From assembly GCA_937874965.1 (NCBI GenBank), contig CALNCD010000075.1, positions 1-10,955 on the forward strand: DNA of 10,955 bases, in the 5' to 3' direction. The notes beneath the pieces are model-generated. The model was given only the letters and a program-made list of their open reading frames with translations, searched no databases and was not told where the DNA came from. The DNA is from an uncultured Erysipelotrichaceae bacterium. Lineage in GTDB: Bacteria; Bacillota_I; Bacilli_A; Erysipelotrichales; Erysipelotrichaceae. The translations under genes and the position numbers were made by a program. Of the stretch, positions 1 to 6,702 are shown piece after piece (the first letter of the stretch is position 1; each line of letters starts with the position of its first letter).

Positions 1-577
1 CATAGACTTCTGATTGATTGTTTTCAATACTGGCAACTATACTGCCATTCCATCCACTGATAGTTACTGTGTCGTCTCGCTTCAGTAGTTTTCCATACTC
101 TTGATAGATGTTATAGGTATCATTCATTTTCAGAATGACGGTATTCGCTTGATTTTTATCAAGCAGGTAATTTATTTCCTGGTTCGATTTATGGTAGTAT
201 TCCTCTTCATGCTGATATTCAACATAAGAACAGGCATTGTTATTGGACTGCTTGGTTTCAACTTGCTGACGCAATCCTTCAAAAGTCTCCTTAAGAACGG
301 CATCATCGACCACATCAACTGACACTACATGATCAGACCAAATGTCAAAGTGATAGTCTTTTGTATCCTGGATTGTTTGCTTAATCCTGTCACCTTCAGC
401 ATCATACGCATATGTATAGATGTACTGACCTTCTGTACTTTCAATCAGATTTGAGAACTCATCATAGCGGTATATCGAAACCGTTTCCAGACCATCAATG
501 GACTCCGATAGTTAATAATCGGCCTATATCTGATCCCCACTTCCGAATGACTTCAACAATTCTTTCCAGGACATTCC
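1..577 (-). pseudogene. Decayed RHS/YD-repeat protein fragment, running off the left edge
   Basis: Read on the minus strand, one frame from 577 down to the edge gives RHS-like sequence. It starts with GMSWKELLKSFGSGDQ (577-530), then a TAG at 526-524 and a TAA at 514-512. It then resumes in the same frame with the YD-type repeats IYRYDEFSNLIEST and YTYAYDAEGDRI. From 511 to base 1 the frame is open (170 codons) but has no plausible start with a Shine-Dalgarno sequence at its head. RHS/YD-repeat proteins are large secreted shell proteins that often carry a variable C-terminal toxin. The two in-frame stops and the missing N-terminal region argue for a relic. About 120 residues after the YD repeats (from KDYHFDIWSDH on) match no domain I recognise. 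A rest of the gene may lie beyond the left edge, so a live downstream cistron or a recoded gene cannot be excluded. The RHS assignment is good; the pseudogene call is moderate. Confidence 0.7.
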
Positions 578-593
578 ATCCCCTTGCCGTTCA

Positions 594-1445
594 TTACTGG
601 GCCTCAGCGTCATTGGCCAGACGAATCCCTTCTGGATTAATCGTGATTTTCTTTTGCTTGTAAAGCGTGCCGATTGCCCTTTTGAATGCGGCTTTACTGA
701 GGTTAAAGGTTTCAACAATCCTTCGCGGATCGCTTTTATCATTCAGCTCACAGAAGCCATCATGAGCCTTGAGATATTCAAGAATCAAGATACTGTCCTG
801 ATCCATCACCAGATAGGCATGCTTGCGGCTTTTAATCACAAGTACCCCCTCAGGTGTAATGGATTCCACATAGCCTGATACATGCTGTTTAAGCTTTAGC
901 TGATTATGGTCATTCGATTTTGACAGTATTCCTTGATAGCAGTCATCCACGGCAACCAATCCCTGATTATTGTCATCCAAAGCATAGATTGTGCCTTGAA
1001 CAAAGTCATTGAGCCGATACGTTGAATCTGTCTTGAGAAATGGGGTAATCTTCATCGTTGCCAGCAAGCGCCGAGTAATATCTTCCACTAAGGCAACCAG
1101 GACATGATCACCGGTTTTTACTTTGGACACCTGTTCTTGGAAGGGCAAAAACAAGTCCTTCTCCAGTCCCCAATCCAGAAAAGCTCCGACAGAATTCACA
1201 TCAATCACCTCAAGCCGCTTGACCTCATGCCAAAGAATCTTGACTGGATTAATGGTTGTAATCAAGCGATCATCTGAATCCCGATACAGAAAAACACGCA
1301 ATTCATCGCCTGCTTTTGCCTTCTTGTCAACTTGCCGGATCGGCAGAAGAATATCGTCATGCGCTGCTTCATCATCATTGACATAGGCACCGATCGGTGT
1401 TATCCGCTGTATTTTTACGGTTTGCCACACCCCTAGTTTCAACAT
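594..1445 (-). CDS. cvfB: S1-domain RNA-binding protein, CvfB/YitL family
   Basis: The 283-residue protein has the CvfB layout: S1-like beta-barrels at about residues 5-67, 70-133 (with GAFLDWGLEKDLFLP at 87-101, typical of the family) and 145-205, then a winged-helix domain at about 215-275. In Staphylococcus aureus CvfB is a cytoplasmic RNA-binding protein affecting virulence-gene expression; the role here is inferred from the family only. An ATG 24 bases further out exists, but the -10 box TATGAT lies at 1477-1472, so the transcript would start near 1465, inside that longer version. The ATG at 1445 has AAAGGAGT upstream at a normal distance and is preferred. The gene follows the gpmA terminator and seems to be transcribed alone. 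The RHS remnant begins 16 bases after its stop codon, with no terminator visible between them. Confidence 0.9.
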   Translation of the reverse strand: MLKLGVWQTVKIQRITPIGAYVNDDEAAHDDILLPIRQVDKKAKAGDELRVFLYRDSDDRLITTINPVKILWHEVKRLEVIDVNSVGAFLDWGLEKDLFLPFQEQVSKVKTGDHVLVALVEDITRRLLATMKITPFLKTDSTYRLNDFVQGTIYALDDNNQGLVAVDDCYQGILSKSNDHNQLKLKQHVSGYVESITPEGVLVIKSRKHAYLVMDQDSILILEYLKAHDGFCELNDKSDPRRIVETFNLSKAAFKRAIGTLYKQKKITINPEGIRLANDAEAQ

Positions 1446-1471
1446 AGTCATACTCCTTTGATTGTCCATCT

Positions 1472-1477
1472 ATCATA
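1472..1477 (-). promoter_or_regulatory. Probable extended -10 element of the cvfB promoter
   Basis: On the minus strand TGCTATGAT gives an extended -10 (TG, one base, TATGAT). The -35 region at about 17 bases is T-rich with no good TTGACA match, which is common for extended -10 promoters. It sits between the gpmA terminator and the cvfB Shine-Dalgarno sequence, leaving a leader of about 20 bases. Confidence 0.5.
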
Positions 1478-1491
1478 GCAGAAAAACCCAT

Positions 1492-1517
1492 AAAAAAGAA
1501 TGAGGGATTCCTCATTC
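1492..1517 (-). terminator. Intrinsic terminator of gpmA
   Basis: Read on the minus strand, GAATGAGG, loop AATC, CCTCATTC form a perfect 8-bp stem (1517-1498), followed at once by TTTTTT (1497-1492). It begins 7 bases after the gpmA stop codon. Confidence 0.92.
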
Positions 1518-1524
1518 TCCGTTA

Positions 1525-2268
1525 TTATTTAGCTTTGCCTTGGTTCGCTACAGCTTCCATCTTCTTCGCAAGTTCATCCTGATTTCCCAGGTAATACTTA
1601 TCGATAATCTTAAAGTTATCATCAAATTCATACACCAATGGGACACCGGTTGGGATATTAATCTTCAGGATTTCATCTTCACTCAGGTCTTCAAGGTACT
1701 TCACCAATGCCCGCAGTGAATTTCCATGAGCAGCGATAAGAACACGCTTGCCTGCAGCAATCTGCGGCTTGATTTCCTGTTCCCAATATGGAATAACCCG
1801 TTCAATAGTCGTCTTCAGGCTTTCCGTCAATGGAAGCAATTCTTTCTTTTCATTGCGGTATTGTTCCTGATTGTGCGGTGCACGTTCATCATCAGCTGAA
1901 AGTTCTGGAGGGGTGATATCGAAGGAGCGTCTCCAAATCAACACTTGTTCCTCACCGTACTTAGCAGCGGTTTCTGCTTTGTTTAATCCCTGCAAGGCCC
2001 CATAATGTCTTTCATTCAAACGCCAGTCCTTGATGACAGGCAACCATTCACGATCCATTTCCTCAAGAATAAAATTCAAGGTATGGATAGCCCGTTTCAA
2101 ATACGATGTATAACAAAGATCAAAGTCATAGCCGCCTTCTTTCAACAGCTGACCGCCATATTTGGCTTCTTCAACCCCTTTTTCAGAAAGTTCAACATCG
2201 GTCCATCCTGTAAAGAGATTGAGTTTGTTCCATTCACTTTCACCATGTCGCACAACGACTAATTTCAT
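1525..2268 (-). CDS. gpmA: 2,3-bisphosphoglycerate-dependent phosphoglycerate mutase
   Basis: This cytoplasmic glycolytic enzyme interconverts 3-phosphoglycerate and 2-phosphoglycerate through a phosphohistidine. The 247-residue length matches the family. The N-terminal VVVRHGESEWN motif places the phosphorylated His at residue 8 and the phosphate-binding Arg at 7. Arg59 (YLKRAIHT), Glu86 (LNERHYG) and the second catalytic His181 (AAHGNSLRAL) are all present, so the enzyme should be active. The segment FTGWTDVELSEKG (19-31) is typical of dPGM. The ATG has GGAGGA upstream. A terminator follows the stop. A TAAAAT at 2299-2294 could be a -10 box, but no convincing -35 is visible, and read-through from gatD is possible because only a weak hairpin lies between them. 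Confidence 0.97.
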   Translation of the reverse strand: MKLVVVRHGESEWNKLNLFTGWTDVELSEKGVEEAKYGGQLLKEGGYDFDLCYTSYLKRAIHTLNFILEEMDREWLPVIKDWRLNERHYGALQGLNKAETAAKYGEEQVLIWRRSFDITPPELSADDERAPHNQEQYRNEKKELLPLTESLKTTIERVIPYWEQEIKPQIAAGKRVLIAAHGNSLRALVKYLEDLSEDEILKINIPTGVPLVYEFDDNFKIIDKYYLGNQDELAKKMEAVANQGKAK

Positions 2269-2348
2269 GTTTTATTCCTCCATTAATAGTCTCATTTTAC
2301 ACCATCCCTGAAAAGAATACCAGAAGCAGAGACGACTTCCTTCGGGAA

Positions 2349-2365
2349 AACGGATGGAATCCGTT
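2349..2365 (-). terminator. Weak hairpin at the end of gatD
   Basis: On the minus strand AACGGAT, loop TCC, ATCCGTT form a perfect 7-bp stem that overlaps the gatD stop codon. Only a short TTTTCCC tail follows, so termination may be partial. It could serve as a 3' end or let gatD transcripts continue into gpmA. Confidence 0.35.
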
Positions 2366-3083
2366 ATGGTTTCATAAAGCGCTCAATCAACTGCGCCTTT
2401 GCCTTCGCTTCAAGGGAATCATCCAATGGCTCTAAGCGTGTTTCTTCAGCAAGCGAATGCCGAAGAATATAATCCGCTAATTCCGGATTCTTTGAAAGCA
2501 GAGATCCATGCATATATGTTCCGATGACCTGTTTATCCAAGAACCCTTCCAGGCCGCTGTTAAATGAGTTCCCATGCCCGAAGCGAACCCTTCCCAGGGT
2601 TTGCTTGACTCCGACGGTCTGTCCGCCATGATTCTCGAATCCAACGAGCGTTATCGGCTCGCCATCCAAAACGGTATCCACGACAAGATTCCCGATACAC
2701 CGCTTTGAATCACCGCTTTCAGTATGATAATCAAACATGGAGACACCCTCAATCCGCTGATGGAACTGATCCTCGTAATACGTCCCGAACAGCTGGTATC
2801 CGCCGCAGATCAATACAAAGAAAGTTCCTTGATCATACGCCTTCTGAAAATCAGCCTTCCGGTTGAGACAATCTTCATAGATATACCGCTGTTCAGAATC
2901 AGGACCTCCGCCCATGTAAATCAGGTTATAGCAAGAAAGGTCAATGACATCATTGACATTGAGTTCATCAATTTCAGCATCGATTCCCCGCCAGGCCAGA
3001 CGCTGTTTCAGAATCATCAGATTCCCCCGATCACCATAGAGATTCATTTCTTTCGGATAAAGCCATAGAATTCGATAGGTCAT
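2364..3083 (-). CDS. gatD: Lipid II isoglutaminyl synthase, glutaminase subunit GatD
   Basis: GatD is a class I glutamine amidotransferase of the CobB/CobQ type. It releases ammonia from glutamine and passes it to MurT, which amidates the alpha-carboxyl of D-Glu in lipid II at the inner face of the membrane. The 239-residue protein carries the nucleophile Cys93 in VLICGGYQLFG, the catalytic His192 in GTYMHGSLLSKNPELAD, Arg128 in the region that binds glutamine in S. aureus GatD, and the N-terminal YPKEMNLYGDRGN signature (9-21). Its ATG overlaps the murT stop as ATGA, so the two genes are translationally coupled, fitting the obligate heterodimer. The third triad residue is supplied by MurT in known structures. 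Confidence 0.95.
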   Translation of the reverse strand: MTYRILWLYPKEMNLYGDRGNLMILKQRLAWRGIDAEIDELNVNDVIDLSCYNLIYMGGGPDSEQRYIYEDCLNRKADFQKAYDQGTFFVLICGGYQLFGTYYEDQFHQRIEGVSMFDYHTESGDSKRCIGNLVVDTVLDGEPITLVGFENHGGQTVGVKQTLGRVRFGHGNSFNSGLEGFLDKQVIGTYMHGSLLSKNPELADYILRHSLAEETRLEPLDDSLEAKAKAQLIERFMKP

Positions 3084-4405
3084 AATGCTATTTTCTCCAG
3101 TTCTTTACGGGTCGCCTGCAAGGCTGTGTAATTCGATAAGACAAAACTGTCCATATCATACGTACTTAACGCTTTTACAGCCTCAGCCTTGTCTTCAATA
3201 ACCGCAATCCGGGACATATCAAACCCCGTATACCTGAAACGGATTGCCATGTCATATGCCCGCTTGCCGCTGCAGAGAATCATCTGGGTGGAAGGTGTAA
3301 TCAAGTCCTGATAAGGGGTATCCCAGATCCAGGAAACATCTGTTCCGTCAGCATCATTATCATTGAGAATGGACAACAGGACATGGTCATGGTTATACCG
3401 CCGGACAAATTTAATAATTTCACTGGCTCCCGCAGGATTTTTCGCAAGGTTCAGGATACAGTTCCGTCCCTCACGAATCGTAAAGGACTCCATCCGTCCG
3501 TTTTCCAATCGAAATGAAGCAAAGACCTGACGGGCTGTTTCAGGATCAACATCGAAGCAGGACGCCACGCTCAAAGCCGCTAATTGGTTGAAGACAGAAT
3601 ACGTCAGATTATACATCAGCGGATACGTCTCCCCATTCAGTACGAAACGGTTTTCACTTAAACTCACCTGTGTTGCGAGCAGATCCGGACGCCGCATCAG
3701 ATCCGTATGCTCAGGACATGCGTAAACACCGATATGTGAATAATACCGTGCACTGTAGACCAACTCTTTGAAACAGAGAGGGCAGCGGGTTCCCTCACCG
3801 ATTTCAGAATCCTTCGATATAATCTCCGCACTCGGCTCAACCCCGTAATTCAGGCGGGTTGCCAGAGGGGCACTTAAGGCAAGACGATTGACATTGGGGT
3901 CATTGCTGTTGAGAATCAAACGGCCCGTATAGGATTGCAGCTTCTTCTCAAACAAAGCAATCAAAGTATCCATTTCTCCGACCCGATCCAGCTGATCCCT
4001 AAAGAAATTATTGATGACTAGCATAGTGGGATGAATGACATCCACGAGTTTCACAACCGTTAATTCGTCCACTTCACAACATAAAATATCACCCTTCAGC
4101 CGTCCTGAAAGGGTTGCTTTATCAATCATGGTGGATGCGAGTCCCCAATCTAAATTATCACCGTAATGATTACAGACCACTGCATAGCCTGAATGAATCA
4201 GCAGCTGGCTGGTAATGTTATTGACACTGGTTTTCCCATTGGTTCCGGTAATGAAAATACGCTCCTTCGGGTAGCTCAAATGAGCAAATAACTGTGGATC
4301 AATCATCAAGGCCAAACGACCAGGCAAAGTGCCGGCCCGATAACCGAATCCTTTCATAGCCCACTGAACTGTTTTTGCGACCAATACCGCCAAAGATGTA
4401 CGCAT
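3080..4405 (-). CDS. murT: Lipid II isoglutaminyl synthase, Mur ligase-like subunit MurT
   Basis: MurT is the ATP-dependent subunit that activates the D-Glu carboxylate of lipid II and uses ammonia from GatD. The 441-residue protein shows the Mur ligase P-loop TGTNGKTS (53-60), the central segment NNFFRDQLDRVGEMD (132-146), an inserted zinc-ribbon region (Cys208, Cys211, Cys230) and the C-terminal domain with NLAKNPAGASE (319-329). DGTDVSWIWD (353-362) holds the Asp thought to complete the GatD catalytic triad. Where many MurT proteins have a fourth Cys, this one has CPEH, so His233 probably takes its place. The reading frame extends upstream to a TTG at 4411, but that lies only 4 bases from GGAGG; the ATG at 4405 lies 10 bases away and is preferred. 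No clear promoter was found in the 226 bases upstream. Confidence 0.94.
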   Translation of the reverse strand: MRTSLAVLVAKTVQWAMKGFGYRAGTLPGRLALMIDPQLFAHLSYPKERIFITGTNGKTSVNNITSQLLIHSGYAVVCNHYGDNLDWGLASTMIDKATLSGRLKGDILCCEVDELTVVKLVDVIHPTMLVINNFFRDQLDRVGEMDTLIALFEKKLQSYTGRLILNSNDPNVNRLALSAPLATRLNYGVEPSAEIISKDSEIGEGTRCPLCFKELVYSARYYSHIGVYACPEHTDLMRRPDLLATQVSLSENRFVLNGETYPLMYNLTYSVFNQLAALSVASCFDVDPETARQVFASFRLENGRMESFTIREGRNCILNLAKNPAGASEIIKFVRRYNHDHVLLSILNDNDADGTDVSWIWDTPYQDLITPSTQMILCSGKRAYDMAIRFRYTGFDMSRIAVIEDKAEAVKALSTYDMDSFVLSNYTALQATRKELEKIAL

Positions 4406-4409
4406 AGGC

Positions 4410-4425
4410 AAAAAGCCTCCTTTTT
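4410..4425 (-). promoter_or_regulatory. Inverted repeat enclosing the murT Shine-Dalgarno sequence
   Basis: On the minus strand AAAAAG, GAGG, CTTTTT form a possible 6-bp stem whose loop and 5' arm contain the AAGGAGG ribosome binding site of murT. The stem is almost all A-U and therefore weak, so it may be chance; if it forms, it would partly mask the site. Confidence 0.3.
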
Positions 4426-4466
4426 TAAGAGATCAGCACATACAATGCCGACTAAAGACTTAAAAT

Positions 4467-4500
4467 CAGCTGAATCTCTCCCGAGGGATTGTTTCAGCTG
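4467..4500 (-). repeat. Inverted repeat in the murT upstream region
   Basis: CAGCTGAA (4467-4474) and TTCAGCTG (4493-4500) are perfect 8-base inverted arms, with 18 bases between them that contain a second small inverted pair, TCCC/GGGA (4479-4488). As minus-strand RNA this would be a two-tier stem with a symmetrical internal loop. No run of T follows, so it is not a standard terminator. It could be a leader structure or an operator. Confidence 0.5.
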
Positions 4501-4631
4501 TCGTCATTCCATGGCACTAACCATCCGTATCATGACACTGTCTTTGAGAACACAACTGAATCCAAAGCAGAAACAGAAATGTTTACCTGTACTTTATCAT
4601 AGATTGATGGCTTTGTTTAGTCTTTTATACC

Positions 4632-5372
4632 CTATTCTTCAACAGGGTTATTCTCCAATTCAACCCGCTGAGCAACCCCATCAACGCGAAGATGAAGCAT
4701 CGACCCGTTCTGGGTTTGACGCTGGGCGCTGAGTGAACCTACTTTGCTTTTCTTGGTTCCCTCATCCACAAAAGTCGAACTCATTCCGCTCAAGTTGACA
4801 TCATAGCCTATTGCCCGAGCATTTAGAACCCTCACATCACTGTTCACTCCAGCGACCTTCACATCACAGTCGGCATTTTCAGCCAGCGAGAGGACCATCT
4901 CATTGTTTACCCCGTTGATTTCAACATCCTGAGCGGTATTCAGAAGTCGGGCTGTCGTATTTGCTGCATTCACTTCCAACCGGAAACTGACCGGATTAAG
5001 ATTCAAGGTTGCATCTGCTGTATTCAATTTCACACGTTGCAGACCCACAATCAAGTCGTCCAGGGTTACCTTGATCTGTGCACAGTTTACTTTGAGTTTA
5101 CCGGTAAACCAGGTCGGGATGAACAACACCAGCGTTTCAATTGTATAACGCTTGTACTGGAATGCCCCTTCGATGATATCCCGGGGAAACTGACAGATCC
5201 ATTTCGTTCCTTTTTCTTTCGCTATCAGCTCCTCAACCTGTCCGCTGCACTCCAGGCGCAGTTCATCCTGATCATGACGTTTAATCTCAAACGACTTCAC
5301 CCCGATAACTCGCAATTCGATCCGATCCAAGCTATGGTTTGCGGTCGTGAAAATCTTGTGCTGTGTATTCAT
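4632..5372 (-). CDS. Unrecognised protein with beta-solenoid-like repeats, DUF4097-like
   Basis: I do not recognise this 246-residue protein as a named family; the nearest style is the DUF4097 'putative adhesin' group. The N-terminal 90 residues are mixed (FEIKRHDQDELRLECSG is typical of the first strands of such proteins). From about 92 to 202, five or six rungs of 18-22 residues repeat a strand, turn, strand pattern: LKVNCAQIKVTL, VKLNTADATLNL, LEVNAANTTARLL, VEINGVNNEMVLSL, VKVAGVNSDVRVL, VNLSGMSSTF. This looks like a small beta-solenoid. There is no signal peptide, membrane segment or sorting motif, so it is probably cytoplasmic. The start has GGAGGT at good spacing. It sits between the proBA terminator and murT, and may be co-transcribed with murT-gatD, although 226 bases separate them. 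Reality of the gene is well supported; function is unknown. Confidence 0.8.
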   Translation of the reverse strand: MNTQHKIFTTANHSLDRIELRVIGVKSFEIKRHDQDELRLECSGQVEELIAKEKGTKWICQFPRDIIEGAFQYKRYTIETLVLFIPTWFTGKLKVNCAQIKVTLDDLIVGLQRVKLNTADATLNLNPVSFRLEVNAANTTARLLNTAQDVEINGVNNEMVLSLAENADCDVKVAGVNSDVRVLNARAIGYDVNLSGMSSTFVDEGTKKSKVGSLSAQRQTQNGSMLHLRVDGVAQRVELENNPVEE

Positions 5373-5414
5373 ATGTTACCTCCATCACCAGTGTACCTCT
5401 TCAGCTCCGCAAAT

Positions 5415-5457
5415 CCACTAAAAAAGGTGTAAAGGGTTGATTTTTACACCTAAGTGG
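5415..5457 (-). terminator. Intrinsic terminator of the proBA unit
   Basis: On the minus strand GGTGTAAA (5450-5443) and TTTACACC (5433-5426) form an 8-bp stem with a 9-base loop, followed by TTTTTT (5425-5420). An outer pair CCACT/AGTGG (5457-5453 and 5419-5415) flanks it and could extend the stem across the U-tract. It starts directly after the proA stop codon. Confidence 0.9.
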
Positions 5458-6693
5458 TTATTCGCGGATCTGTCCATGTCCTGTCACAATATACTTATAG
5501 GTCGTTAATGCTTCCAACCCCATCGGACCCCTTGCATGCAGTTTTTGCGTACTGATTCCGATTTCCGCCCCTAGACCGAACTCTGCACCATCACTGAAGC
5601 GCGTTGAAGCATTGACATAAACAACAGCAGCATCAATGTGCTGGCAGAACTGCTTCGCATGATCTGGATTCTCTGTAAGAATCGCATCGGAGTGCTGGGT
5701 ATGATAGCGGTTGATGAAAGCAATTGCTTCATCCAGAGAGCCCACGGTTTTCAAGGCAATGATGTAATCCAGGTATTCACGGCCATAATCATCTTCACCG
5801 GCCTCCTGAATGTCATCGCTCAGGGCTTGAACCTCATGGTCTCCCCTTACTTCCACCCTGTTCTTGAAACGCTCCATCAGCATCGGAACAAATGCTTTTA
5901 TCTGGCTGCGATGAATGACAACCTTTTCAAGTGAATTGCAGACACTCACCCGCTGGGTCTTCGCATTATCCACAATTTCAAGTGCCCTGGAAAGGTCAGC
6001 CGTTTCATCAATGTACACCATGCAGTTACCGGCACCGGTTTCAAGAATTGGAACACGTGCATTGTCAACGACATAATTAATGAGCGATGCACTTCCCCGA
6101 GGAATCAATAAATCAATCACCCCGCGCATCTCCAGCATCGCTCTGACCCCCGCCCGATCCGTATCAGAGCACAGAACCACCATATCCGGATTGACACCCA
6201 AAGTAAGTAAGCCATTCCGCAAGATCTGGACCAAAATCCGATTGGTATGCACTGCTTCCTTGCCACCGCGCAGATAGACGCTGTTGCCGCTCTTATACGC
6301 CAACGCAAACGAATCGACGGTGACATTCGGCCTTGATTCATAAATCATCGCAATTAATCCGAACCCCACTGAAACCTGCTCAATAACCAATCCATTGGCA
6401 AGGGTCTTTGTCTCCAGTGTCCTGCCCGCAACGCCTGGCTGGGCGCTGACCTGACGCAATGAATCTGCTAAACCATCAATACGCTCATTAGTCAGCCGCA
6501 AGCGATCTTTCATCGCTGCGGAAAGATCAGCTGCCGCAAGAATATCCTTCTGGTTTTCCTCCAGGATGCCCTCACGATGCCTGATCAGTTCATCCGCTAA
6601 GAAAAGAAGATGCGTATTGCGGTCCTGATCGCTCAATTCATACTGTCCTTGCTGTGCAGCCTTCGCACGAAGCGCCTCTTCACGATATCCCAT
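5458..6693 (-). CDS. proA: Gamma-glutamyl phosphate reductase
   Basis: ProA is the second enzyme of proline synthesis: it reduces gamma-glutamyl phosphate with NADPH to glutamate semialdehyde in the cytoplasm. The 411-residue protein is full length and belongs to the aldehyde dehydrogenase superfamily. Visible motifs are YESRPNVTVDSFALAYKSGN (118-137), the GGKEA loop (143-147), IPRGS (197-201), ETGAGNC (218-224), the catalytic Cys252 in QRVSVCNSLEK, and the C-terminal RGPMGLEALTTYKYIVTGHGQIR. The Shine-Dalgarno AGGAGG overlaps the proB stop codon (TAGGAGG), and only 9 bases separate the genes, so ProB and ProA are made together, as expected for enzymes that hand over an unstable intermediate. 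The unit ends in a strong terminator. Confidence 0.97.
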   Translation of the reverse strand: MGYREEALRAKAAQQGQYELSDQDRNTHLLFLADELIRHREGILEENQKDILAAADLSAAMKDRLRLTNERIDGLADSLRQVSAQPGVAGRTLETKTLANGLVIEQVSVGFGLIAMIYESRPNVTVDSFALAYKSGNSVYLRGGKEAVHTNRILVQILRNGLLTLGVNPDMVVLCSDTDRAGVRAMLEMRGVIDLLIPRGSASLINYVVDNARVPILETGAGNCMVYIDETADLSRALEIVDNAKTQRVSVCNSLEKVVIHRSQIKAFVPMLMERFKNRVEVRGDHEVQALSDDIQEAGEDDYGREYLDYIIALKTVGSLDEAIAFINRYHTQHSDAILTENPDHAKQFCQHIDAAVVYVNASTRFSDGAEFGLGAEIGISTQKLHARGPMGLEALTTYKYIVTGHGQIRE

Positions 6694-6702
6694 ACATTCC
6701 TC

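Larger units (their letters stand above)
4406..4631. other. Intergenic region upstream of murT with no gene
   Basis: No supportable reading frame lies here; a plus-strand open frame over it has no ribosome binding site and is antisense to the neighbouring gene. The region holds an inverted repeat at 4467-4500 and the Shine-Dalgarno hairpin at 4410-4425. No good -35/-10 pair and no U-tailed terminator were found. Confidence 0.5.

Noticed and set aside
101..322. Plus-strand hydrophobic open frame
   Set aside because: It has no ribosome binding site and lies antisense to the YD-repeat sequence, which explains the codon pattern of this stretch.
412..663. Plus-strand open frame across the cvfB end
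   Set aside because: No Shine-Dalgarno and it runs antisense to both the RHS relic and cvfB.
4445..4732. Plus-strand open frame in the murT upstream gap
   Set aside because: No ribosome binding site, low-complexity composition, and it overlaps the end of the beta-solenoid gene in antisense.
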